NCBI GenBank assembly: GCA_030627225.1 | Contig: DAOUSM010000001.1 | Span: 1 to 24,171 of the forward strand | Direction: 5' to 3' | Origin: Candidatus Bathyarchaeota archaeon | Lineage (GTDB): Archaea; Thermoproteota; Bathyarchaeia; Bathyarchaeales; Bathycorpusculaceae | Length of the DNA: 24,171 nucleotides | Shown: positions 1 through 6,997 of the stretch, in pieces | Layout: each line of letters starts with the position of its first letter | Position numbering within the stretch: the stretch's first letter is position 1 | Position numbers and translations under genes: made by a program | The notes under the pieces: model-generated | What the model was told of the DNA's origin: nothing | The model's database searches: none | Seen by the model: the letters and a program-made list of their open reading frames with translations, nothing else

Positions 1-648
1 ATCTTAGCTCTCCAATCAGACATTTTAGGGGCACATTTACTGGGGATAAGAAACCTTTTCATCATAAGCGGCGACAAACCTGCCAAAGCACCTAAAAAGC
101 TAAAAGAAGTTTGGGAAGTTACCTCCATAAAGCTTGGTGAAATAGTGAAACATTTGAATGAAGGCTTCGCTTATAACGGTGAAGATAACCTTATCAAAAT
201 TGATGGTCGAACTAACTTTCTTTTCGGCGGGGCAGTCATATTTGAAAGAAAAATGGAAGTTGAAAGAATTTCTAAGAAAATTGAAGCTGGATTTGATTTT
301 TTCCAGTCGCAAATAACATTCAACGCTGAGAAAGTGCTAAAATTCTTTCAAGAGGCTGAAAAGTTAGGAGTAACCATAAATAAGCCAGTTCTGGTTGGCT
401 TATCACCCCTACCCTCTGAAAAGGCATTAAAAAGAGTTCTTAAATTTCTGCACGTAGAAATGCCTGAACGCTTATTGAGAAGGCTGACACGTGGCGATGA
501 TTTCGCAAACGAACTGATAATGATATGTTTGGAAATTGCAGATGAGTTAAAATCGACATTGTCTCCTAAATACAAAATTGGTTTTCACATGATGCCCTTA
601 GGTTATGATGACTTAGGAAGAAAAATCGTAGAGGAATTAAGAAGGTAA
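1..648 (+). CDS. Methylenetetrahydrofolate reductase family protein (MetF-like), 5' end cut off by window
   Basis: The frame is open from base 1 to the stop at 646-648, so the gene enters from outside the window; the visible part is 215 residues. It starts with a MetF-type core strand and loop (LGAHLLGIRNLFIISGD, the 'GIRN..GD' motif). It ends with PVLVGLSPLPSEKALK and a GFHMMPLGYDD segment, matching the C-terminal half of the MTHFR TIM barrel. The family reduces a methylene-pterin to the methyl-pterin using a flavin; whether the carrier here is folate or methanopterin-like cannot be told. The GTG at 145 is internal to the conserved fold and is not the start. Two MetE-like genes follow, the first after only 4 nt, so one transcript probably makes and uses the methyl group for methionine. 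Family assignment is firm; exact substrate is inferred. Confidence 0.8.
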   Translation: MLALQSDILGAHLLGIRNLFIISGDKPAKAPKKLKEVWEVTSIKLGEIVKHLNEGFAYNGEDNLIKIDGRTNFLFGGAVIFERKMEVERISKKIEAGFDFFQSQITFNAEKVLKFFQEAEKLGVTINKPVLVGLSPLPSEKALKRVLKFLHVEMPERLLRRLTRGDDFANELIMICLEIADELKSTLSPKYKIGFHMMPLGYDDLGRKIVEELRR

Positions 649-652
649 AGGA

Positions 653-1639
653 ATGATTGGTTGCTACCTTACAGGGATGCTACCAAGACCAAAAGAGCTA
701 ATAGAAATCACCAGAGCCTATGAGAGGAGAAAGGTCGACAAAAACGAGCTGGAAAAATCCTTCCGAAAAGCCACAGAAAAAGTAATAGAGGCTCAAATGG
801 TCGCTGGATTCAGTTATGTTACGGATGGAATGTTAAAATGGCAAGATCTGCTTAGACCGTTCACCGAAGGCTTAAGCGGAATAGAATTAGGAAGCCTCGC
901 CAGATGGTTTAACAACAACACCTTTTATAGAAAGCCGATCATAGTAAACGCCATTGAACGGAGAAAAAACATAGTCAAAGACATAACATACCTTGAACAA
1001 ATGCCAAAAAGTTTCCCGTGGAAAGCCATCTTACCGGCACCATACACTTTTGTCTCTATTTCAGAGAATCGATGCTACAAAAATGAGACTGAATTCATGT
1101 TTGATTATGCTCAAATAATCAACGAGGAGATTAAAAGCTTGGCTGAAGCTGGTTTTAGCTATGTTCAACTGAGCGACCCGGCCCTAGTTTATGAACCGTT
1201 AGCGTCTAGTGTTAAAAGGGATAAGTTGGCACTTGCGAATGATGCATTAACGATTGCTGTTAAAGGAACACCCGTCAAAACATGTCTCCAAGCATTTTTT
1301 GGGGATTTTTCAAGAATTTTACCTGAAGCGCTAGACTTTCCAGTAGACCATTTGGGAATCGACCTGTACGAAACAAATTTTGAAAAGCTGAAAGAGTATA
1401 GTTTTGAAAAGGGTGTTGCATTGGGCTTGGTAGACTCTAGAAGCTCACTGGTTGAAAATCAAGACGAACTGGTTACGGTTGCTAAAGAACTCATCGATTC
1501 TATATACCGCTCTAAGATGAGCGAGGTTTTCATTTGTCCGAACTGTGATTTGGAATTTCTGCCATGGGAAAGAGCGGAAGAGAAAATGAAAGTTATCGGC
1601 GGCGTATCTAAACGCCTCAGAGAGGAGTTTTATGAATAA
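653..1639 (+). CDS. MetE-like methionine synthase homologue, probable partner subunit or divergent paralogue
   Basis: A 328-residue single-barrel member of the cobalamin-independent methionine synthase superfamily. Visible family features are LPAPYTF (about 127-133), VQLSDPAL (171-178, the place of the usual QIDEPA), FFGDFSRILP (215-224), GIDLYE (235-240), and PNCDLEFLPWERA (296-308), which holds the third zinc-type cysteine, C298. The first zinc pair, normally HxC, reads K209-T210-C211, so the usual histidine is not there and DEP has become SDP. It overlaps the next gene by 8 nt (ATG inside the last codons), which suggests translational coupling. In Sulfolobus-type genomes two MetE-like genes also sit side by side. 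I infer that this is the non-catalytic or substrate-presenting partner of the downstream MetE, or a methyltransferase with altered metal site. The ATG at 653 lies just after the metF stop. Confidence 0.75.
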   Translation: MIGCYLTGMLPRPKELIEITRAYERRKVDKNELEKSFRKATEKVIEAQMVAGFSYVTDGMLKWQDLLRPFTEGLSGIELGSLARWFNNNTFYRKPIIVNAIERRKNIVKDITYLEQMPKSFPWKAILPAPYTFVSISENRCYKNETEFMFDYAQIINEEIKSLAEAGFSYVQLSDPALVYEPLASSVKRDKLALANDALTIAVKGTPVKTCLQAFFGDFSRILPEALDFPVDHLGIDLYETNFEKLKEYSFEKGVALGLVDSRSSLVENQDELVTVAKELIDSIYRSKMSEVFICPNCDLEFLPWERAEEKMKVIGGVSKRLREEFYE

Positions 1640-2783
1640 ACTGTTTCCAACGCAGGAGATAGGAAGCCTAGCTAAGCCGAAATGGAGAGTTAAGGGCTAC
1701 AGAGGGGAATCACTGTCAAAAGCGGAAATAGTTGAAGCTGTAAAATGGGGGAGAAAACTAAGAATTGAAAATCTAGACGGACTGGTTAAACTGTTGGGCG
1801 AAAGAGATTCTCCAAGCAGGAGAAAAGCTATACTTGAATGGTCCGCCAAATATGCCATTCGACTCTTCGAGAAAGCGGGCTTAGACATTATTTTTGATGG
1901 GGAACAATGGAGGTCAGAAATGTATGAGCACGTCGTAAGAAAGACTGCTGGTTTCAAGTTTTTAGGATATGTGAAATCCTTTGACTATCGATACTTCAAC
2001 AAAGCAGCCTGCATAGACAAACCAAAATATGTGAAACCCTTCTATCTTGACGAGTTCTTATTCACAAGGGAAAACACTGAAAAGGAGGTAAAGGTGCCTT
2101 TTACAGGACCTTACACGCTTGTTGATTGGACGTTTAACGAGTATTATGAAAAAAGGCTCAGCGGAGAATTTAGGGATTTTAGGATGAGGAAATTCGAGGC
2201 TAAGAGGGAGTTTCTTTTCGATTTGATAAAAGGTGTGATAAGACCCGAAATAAGCAAATTGGTGGATTCTGGAGCGAAGTGGATTCAGATAGATGAGCCT
2301 GCAGCAACAACCAACCCAACAGACGAGGAAATGGAGTTGTTTGTGGAATCCTTCAACGAAACAGTTAAGGGTTTCCACTGCACCTTCAGTCTGCACAACT
2401 GCTACAGCAACTACGAAGTTTTGGCTAAATACGCTTGCGAACTGCGAAATTGCAGCCAGTTGGCTCTTGAATTCGCAAATAGGGACAGCAGACAAACCGG
2501 AATAGGAAACGCAAGAACAGGCTACAAAGAAATAAAATTGTTCGAAGACTACGGTTTCCACGGAAATTATGGCCTAGGGGTAATAGACGTACATACCGAT
2601 TTTGTTGAGCCGCCAGAGCTTGTTAGAGACAGAATTTTGCATGCTGCGAAGATGATTGATGACCCAAGCAGAATACATGTAAGCACAGACTGCGGTCTAA
2701 GAACGAGAACATGGGAAATCAGCTTCCAAAAGCTTACGAACATGGTTTTAGGGGCTGAACTTACTAGAAAAGCTCTAGAATAA
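1632..2783 (+). CDS. metE: Cobalamin-independent methionine synthase catalytic protein (MetE C-terminal type)
   Basis: A 383-residue protein with the full catalytic signature of MetE: TGPYTLVDW (158-166), QIDEPA (219-224), zinc ligands H255-N-C257 in SLHNCYS, E280 in LALEFANRD, and C354 in STDCGLRTRTW. It transfers a methyl group to homocysteine to give methionine. Short archaeal MetE proteins lack the N-terminal half of the bacterial enzyme, and several are known or proposed to take the methyl from a corrinoid or methanopterin rather than polyglutamyl folate; the donor here is not visible in sequence. The ATG at 1632 lies inside the previous gene, and both read the same way as metF upstream, so a three-gene operon is likely. 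The T-rich and A-rich stretch after 2783 probably ends it. Confidence 0.87.
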   Translation: MNKLFPTQEIGSLAKPKWRVKGYRGESLSKAEIVEAVKWGRKLRIENLDGLVKLLGERDSPSRRKAILEWSAKYAIRLFEKAGLDIIFDGEQWRSEMYEHVVRKTAGFKFLGYVKSFDYRYFNKAACIDKPKYVKPFYLDEFLFTRENTEKEVKVPFTGPYTLVDWTFNEYYEKRLSGEFRDFRMRKFEAKREFLFDLIKGVIRPEISKLVDSGAKWIQIDEPAATTNPTDEEMELFVESFNETVKGFHCTFSLHNCYSNYEVLAKYACELRNCSQLALEFANRDSRQTGIGNARTGYKEIKLFEDYGFHGNYGLGVIDVHTDFVEPPELVRDRILHAAKMIDDPSRIHVSTDCGLRTRTWEISFQKLTNMVLGAELTRKALE

Positions 2784-2972
2784 AATACCATTATAAAAAA
2801 ATTATTAGAGCTTTTACCAAAGTAATGGTGGTTTTAGGTAAAGTTTCTGTGCGGCATGAAAAATACTTAGAAAAATTTTTTAAAATTGAAAATTTTCTCC
2901 TAAAAAAGCTTATAGAGATTGAAAGCTTGAATAAAGCTTGCAGAAGTCAAAATTAGGCGATGAGGCTTAGAA
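2784..2972 (+). promoter_or_regulatory. Intergenic region with probable glmS promoter
   Basis: This 189-nt gap holds no gene. A TATA-like box AGCTTATAGA lies at 2908-2917, which would place a start site near 2940. A purine-rich GGCGATGAGG at 2956-2965 is a plausible ribosome site for the ATG at 2973. The word AAAGCTT occurs three times (about 2904, 2922 and 2933) around the TATA box; it might be an operator but could be chance in AT-rich DNA. The first part, about 2790-2900, is rich in A and T runs and may terminate the metE operon. Confidence 0.45.
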
Positions 2973-4802
2973 ATGTGTGGAATCTTCGGTTGCATTTTGA
3001 AGAGTGGAAACGTTGCGCCTGTAATACATGCTGCTTTAAAAAGGCTTGAATATCGCGGCTACGACTCTGTTGGAGAAGCAACCATATACAACGGTAGGCT
3101 CTACATAAAAAAGGACCAAGGAAAAATCGACGAAGTTCACAAAATCCATAACTTGGATGATTTACTTGGAAACCTCGGCATTGGACATACAAGATGGGCT
3201 ACGCATGGTGCCCCATTAGAGGTTAATGCGCACCCACATATTGATTGCAGCGGGCAAATAGCTGTTGTCCATAATGGTATTATAGAGAACTTTGCTGAGT
3301 TGAAGCTGGAGCTGGAGAACCGCGGTCACGTTTTCAGGTCCAAGACTGACACGGAAGTGATAGCCCATCTTATTGAGGAAAACTTGAAGACCAACCCTTC
3401 TCTTAGCCTCGCTGAGGCTGTGCTTGAAACTGTGAGGAGGCTTGACGGTTCATATGCGATTGCTGTGATTTCAACGAAGGAACCTGACAAGATAATATGT
3501 GCCAGATATGAAAGTCCGCTAGTTATTGGGGTGAATGAAAATGCGATTTACTGTGCTTCCGACATCCCTGCGTTTCTGCCTCTGACTAACAGAGCGGTTG
3601 TAATTGAAGACGGCGAGCTTGTTATTCTCTCACGGGAAGGCTTTGAGATTAGTAAGATTGCCGATTCAAACGTTGTGTTGCGGGAGCCCAAGCTTATTGA
3701 TTGGACATCTGAGATGGCTGTTAAGCAGGGCTATCCGCATTTTATGCTGAAGGAAATCCATGAGCAGCCAGCTTGTCTTCGAAACACGCTTAGATTGCAG
3801 GAGCATTATCTTGATTTGATGGCGACTTTTCTTGATCGTGCTCGTGAAGTCTTTCTTGTGGCTTGTGGGACTTCCTACCATGCTTGTTTGGCTGCGTCAT
3901 ATATGTTCTCCAAACTTGCTTTCTTAGCAACTTATCCAGTTATAGCTTCAGAGTTCGTTGAACAACACGGCAAATCTGTCAACATCGACAGCACAATCTT
4001 GACGGTAAGTCAATCCGGTGAAACAGCGGACACTCTAGCCGCTGTGAACTGCGCCCGTCAAAGAGCAGCGACTGTTCTTGGATTAACTAATGTCATTGGT
4101 TCGACATTAACTAGGGTTTCACGGGTTTACATTTGCCAGCAGTCCGGTCCGGAAATAGGGGTGGCGGCAACGAAAACGTTCACTTCCCAACTTTCGGTGC
4201 TGGCACAATTAGCCTTGAGGCTTGCGAAGAAAAGAGGCAAAGTTTCACAGGATGAAATGGACTTTTTAGCGGAAAAATTGGAGAAGCTTCCAGACACTGT
4301 TGAAACTATAATTCGGACACAAGAAGAAAATGTGAAGCAAATCGCGAAAAAATACAAGGATGTGAAAACATTCTTTTTCCTCGGTCGTGGAATAAGCACA
4401 GCCACAGCCTACGAGGGCAGACTGAAACTTATGGAGATAGCCTATGTGCCAGCCATAGCCTATCCAGCCGGGGAAAGCAAGCATGGACCCATAAGCCTCA
4501 TAGAGTCCGGCTTCCCTGTGGTCTTCATCTGTCCAAAGGATGAAACCCGAAAGACATTGATGGGCAACATTATGGAGATGAAAGCCAGAAATGCTTCTAT
4601 AATAGCTGTTATTGAGGAAGACGATGAAGAAGTGAAGAAACTTGCCGACGACTACATTGAAGTGCCTAAAGGCATCCCAGAAGTCTTGTCACCCATACCC
4701 TTCGTTGTTCCATTACAGGTTCTGGCATACTACATGGCTGTCGAAAGAGGACACAACCCAGACACTCCAAGAAACCTAGCGAAATCTGTTACTGTAAAAT
4801 AA
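2973..4802 (+). CDS. glmS: Glutamine--fructose-6-phosphate aminotransferase (isomerizing)
   Basis: At 609 residues this is full length for GlmS, which makes glucosamine-6-phosphate from fructose-6-phosphate and glutamine, the first step to UDP-GlcNAc used in glycans and protein glycosylation. The glutaminase domain (1 to about 240) begins MCGIFG, exposing the nucleophile Cys2 after Met removal, with GHTRWATHG (71-79) and HNGIIENF (100-107). Two SIS sugar isomerase domains follow: VACGTSYHA (297-305) with SQSGETADT (346-354) and ATKTFTSQL (399-407), then LGRGISTATAYEGRLK (470-485) and ESKHGPISL (501-509). The protein ends PRNLAKSVTVK, the conserved tail of the family. The ATG at 2973 is forced by the need for Cys2. 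It is transcribed alone or with pcm, 32 nt downstream. All catalytic motifs look intact. Confidence 0.96.
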   Translation: MCGIFGCILKSGNVAPVIHAALKRLEYRGYDSVGEATIYNGRLYIKKDQGKIDEVHKIHNLDDLLGNLGIGHTRWATHGAPLEVNAHPHIDCSGQIAVVHNGIIENFAELKLELENRGHVFRSKTDTEVIAHLIEENLKTNPSLSLAEAVLETVRRLDGSYAIAVISTKEPDKIICARYESPLVIGVNENAIYCASDIPAFLPLTNRAVVIEDGELVILSREGFEISKIADSNVVLREPKLIDWTSEMAVKQGYPHFMLKEIHEQPACLRNTLRLQEHYLDLMATFLDRAREVFLVACGTSYHACLAASYMFSKLAFLATYPVIASEFVEQHGKSVNIDSTILTVSQSGETADTLAAVNCARQRAATVLGLTNVIGSTLTRVSRVYICQQSGPEIGVAATKTFTSQLSVLAQLALRLAKKRGKVSQDEMDFLAEKLEKLPDTVETIIRTQEENVKQIAKKYKDVKTFFFLGRGISTATAYEGRLKLMEIAYVPAIAYPAGESKHGPISLIESGFPVVFICPKDETRKTLMGNIMEMKARNASIIAVIEEDDEEVKKLADDYIEVPKGIPEVLSPIPFVVPLQVLAYYMAVERGHNPDTPRNLAKSVTVK

Positions 4803-4834
4803 TTCTCTCTCCTTATTCTACATCTTTCTTTCAA
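4803..4834 (+). terminator. Pyrimidine-rich tract after glmS, candidate archaeal terminator
   Basis: The 32 nt between the glmS stop and the pcm ATG are almost all T and C with several short T runs. Archaeal RNA polymerase often stops at T-rich tracts without a hairpin, so this may end the glmS transcript. No stem-loop is evident. The call is weak because the tract has no uninterrupted T run longer than three. Confidence 0.3.
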
Positions 4835-5594
4835 ATGCGAATACGTTTAAAGCTTATTCCGACAATTATACATTCGGTGCTTAATTTGGAAAAAAAGGAT
4901 TGGGAAAAACTCATTGAGAATCTGGTGAAAGAGGGCATTCTTCGCTCGCCGAAAGTTATTGGGGCTATGCGTTCAGTGCCTCGTGCAAATTTCCTTCCAG
5001 AAAACATGCTGTCTTACAGTGCTGTAGATACGCCGCTTCCAATAGGTTTTGGGCAGACTGTTTCAGCGCCACATAGCCTTGCTTAGATGCTAGGCTAGGC
5101 GAAACATGGTTTCAATAATGAATGAAGCCCTCCAATTGGAAGTCGGCCACAAAGTGCTTGAAGTCGGAGCTGGTTCGGGATGGCATGCCGCAACCATAGC
5201 TGAGATAGTTTCACCTAGCGACGTGCCCAGAAGTGAATGGGGCCACGTTTACACGGTGGAAATAATCCAAGGCTTGGCTGAATTTGCTAGAAGAAACATC
5301 ATGAAAGCTGGATACGGCGATCGTGTAACCATAATCTGCACAGACGGTTCCATGGGTTATTCTGAAAAGGCTCCCTATGACAGAATTCTCGTAACTGCTG
5401 CTGCACCGGACGTTCCAAAACCCTTAATCGAACAGCTAAAGCCTAACGGAATTATGCTAATCCCTGTTGGAAGCATGCACCTATTCCAAAGTCTCATGAA
5501 AATCAAGAAGGGAGCTAACGGAAAAATAAAGGAGGAAAACCTAGGCGGAGTTGCCTTCGTCCCATTAACCGGGCATTACGGTCACAGAATCTAA
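4835..5594 (+). CDS. pcm: Protein-L-isoaspartate O-methyltransferase, interrupted by a 31-nt BHB intron
   Basis: The enzyme uses S-adenosylmethionine to methylate isoaspartyl residues and repair damaged proteins. The gene is in two frames. Bases 4835-5086 encode the N-terminal part, ending PIGFGQTVSAPH and then non-family residues and TAG; 5106-5594 encodes MVSIMNEAL, the SAM-binding loop VLEVGAGSGWHAA, and the rest of the Rossmann domain to the C-terminus. Removing 5073-5103 (see the intron entry) joins the halves in frame as GQTVSAPHMVSIMNEAL, the expected family core, giving 242 residues. A GTG at 4877 or TTG at 4886 could be the true start (about 225-228 residues, nearer the usual family length); the first 14-17 residues look unlike the family. 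Without splicing the gene would be a two-piece pseudogene. Both halves otherwise look well conserved, with no further stops, which favours a working gene. Confidence 0.87.
5073..5103 (+). other. 31-nt bulge-helix-bulge intron in pcm
   Basis: The precursor RNA folds as follows. The central helix is CGCC (5067-5070) with GGCG (5098-5101), 4 bp. The 5' bulge is ACA (5071-5073) and the 3' bulge AAA (5102-5104), on opposite strands. The inner helix is TAGCCT (5074-5079) with AGGCTA (5092-5097), 6 bp; after a U-U mismatch two more pairs (5081-5082 with 5089-5090) close a 6-nt loop. The outer helix is weak: G5066-C5105, then A-U, C-G and U-G around a bulged A5106. Archaeal splicing endonuclease cuts after the second base of each 3-nt bulge, that is 5072/5073 and 5103/5104. 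This removes 31 nt, changes the frame by exactly what is needed, and makes CAC (His) at the junction before ATG. The in-frame TAG at 5084-5086 lies in the terminal loop of the intron. Splicing itself is inferred. Confidence 0.85.
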
Positions 5595-5609
5595 ATTTTA
5601 ATCTCTGGT

Positions 5610-6911
5610 TTATCGGCATTCCAGCTTTTCCTTATACGCCATCAAATCCAAGAAGCCGTGTCCGCTAATGTTCATACATATTACTTTTTCTTCACCAGCT
5701 CTCTCAGCTTCTAGGGCTTTGTCGATTCCAGCACGAATGGCGTAGCTGGATTCGGGTGCAGGCAACCATCCTTCATTTTGAAGGAAGATTTTTGCAGCTT
5801 CGAAGATTGATTTTTCGTCGATGGGATAAGCTATAGCCTTCACCAAGTTATGGTGCCTCAACAAGCTTATGATAGGTGCGGCTGCATGATACCGTAAGCC
5901 GTCAGCTTTAATCGGCGGCATCTCAATCTTATGACCCAAAGTATAAATCTTTAGAAGCGGCGTGTGTTCAGCCACGTCGCAAAAGTCATATCTGTATTCT
6001 CCTTTGATAAGATTTGGTGCGGCAAGCGATTGAGCCGCTAGGAATTCGCATTCTCGTTTACCCCTCAAAACTTCGCCGATGAAAGGCAGGGCTATTCCGC
6101 CAAAGTTGGAGCCGCCACCTAGACAGCCGATGATTAAGTCTGGTTTCTCATCGATTAAGTCAAATTGTTTAATAGTTTCTAACCCTATTATTGTCTGATG
6201 CATGAGGACATGGTTCAAAACTGAGCCTAAGCAGTATACGCAACCCTTATGTGTTTTGGCGTATTCTAGTCCTTCTGAAATTGCAATACCTAGCGAACCG
6301 GAGTGATTGGGATTTTTGGAAAGGACTTCTCTGCCAATGTTGGTTTCTTTGCTAGGTGAAGAGTAAACCTTTGCTCCTAAGAGTTTCATCAGGATTCTTC
6401 TGTCAACTTTCCAGTCGTAGACGGATTTGACCCAAAAAATTACGCATTCAAGGTCTAAGAGTTTTGCAGCGTAGGCAAGCGCTGTTCCCCACTGTCCCGC
6501 ACCTGTTTCTGTGCTTAGGGTTGTTTTCCCCTCTTTCAGCGCATAGTAAGCTTGGACGACTGCGGTGTTGGTTTTATGGGAGCCTGTTGGAGACAAATCT
6601 TCGCGCTTATAGTAAAGCCTAACCCTTTTCAACCCCAAACGTTTTTCTAAGCGTTTTGCACGATAAAGCGGCCTCGGTCTACCCATGTGAATATAAAGTT
6701 CGCGAATTTCCTCGGGAATGAGAACCCAACGTTCATTCGCCATTTCTTGTTTTAAACATTCATTGATCATGGTTCTGGCTAGAAATTCCGCTCGCGGCGG
6801 TCCGGTTTCGGGTTCCTTTGGAGGAGGAAGTGGTTCAGGAAGGTCTGGCAAAATATTATACCATTTAGCGGGTAACTCCTCCACTGGCAACGTGATTTGA
6901 CTCTTCTCCAT
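5610..6911 (-). CDS. trpB: Tryptophan synthase beta chain, TrpB2 type
   Basis: A pyridoxal-phosphate enzyme that joins indole and serine to give tryptophan. The long N-terminal extension with PLPPPKEPETGPP and the RPRPLYRAKRLEKRLG segment mark the TrpB2 subfamily, common in archaea and often working without TrpA. Counted from the outer ATG at 6923, the PLP lysine is K117 in SPTGSHKTNTA; ETGAGQWG (139-146), the phosphate-binding GCLGGGSN (267-274), PESSYAI (390-396) and SGHGFLDL (420-427) are all present. I chose the ATG at 6911 because GGTGA sits 6 nt before it; the alternative ATG at 6923 adds four residues and itself contains that GGTGA. No other trp genes are near, which fits a TrpB2 acting as a salvage or indole-scavenging enzyme; that role is inferred. 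The gene is convergent with pcm and downstream of the FEN-1 gene, 74 nt or more apart. Confidence 0.93.
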   Translation of the reverse strand: MEKSQITLPVEELPAKWYNILPDLPEPLPPPKEPETGPPRAEFLARTMINECLKQEMANERWVLIPEEIRELYIHMGRPRPLYRAKRLEKRLGLKRVRLYYKREDLSPTGSHKTNTAVVQAYYALKEGKTTLSTETGAGQWGTALAYAAKLLDLECVIFWVKSVYDWKVDRRILMKLLGAKVYSSPSKETNIGREVLSKNPNHSGSLGIAISEGLEYAKTHKGCVYCLGSVLNHVLMHQTIIGLETIKQFDLIDEKPDLIIGCLGGGSNFGGIALPFIGEVLRGKRECEFLAAQSLAAPNLIKGEYRYDFCDVAEHTPLLKIYTLGHKIEMPPIKADGLRYHAAAPIISLLRHHNLVKAIAYPIDEKSIFEAAKIFLQNEGWLPAPESSYAIRAGIDKALEAERAGEEKVICMNISGHGFLDLMAYKEKLECR

Positions 6912-6997
6912 AATTGTCACCATTTTGAAGACGTATACTATAACTGAGTTTTGAATTAAAGATTTCTATTGAAAAACTAGTTATTGTGCCTTGTGAG

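Noticed and set aside
2058..2561. Long antisense open frame opposite metE
   Set aside because: It lies entirely within the catalytic metE gene, has no recognisable domain and reads as low-likelihood cysteine-rich protein; it is a shadow of the coding strand.
4835..5594. pcm as two separate genes or a simple +1 frameshift
   Set aside because: A +1 shift before TAG 5084 meets another TAG at 5091-5093 in the downstream frame, so a single slip cannot join the halves. Two separate proteins would split a conserved motif in the middle. A ribosome hop from GCT 5081 to GCT 5094 would be in frame but would add seven non-family residues to the substrate-binding motif; the BHB intron explains all data better.
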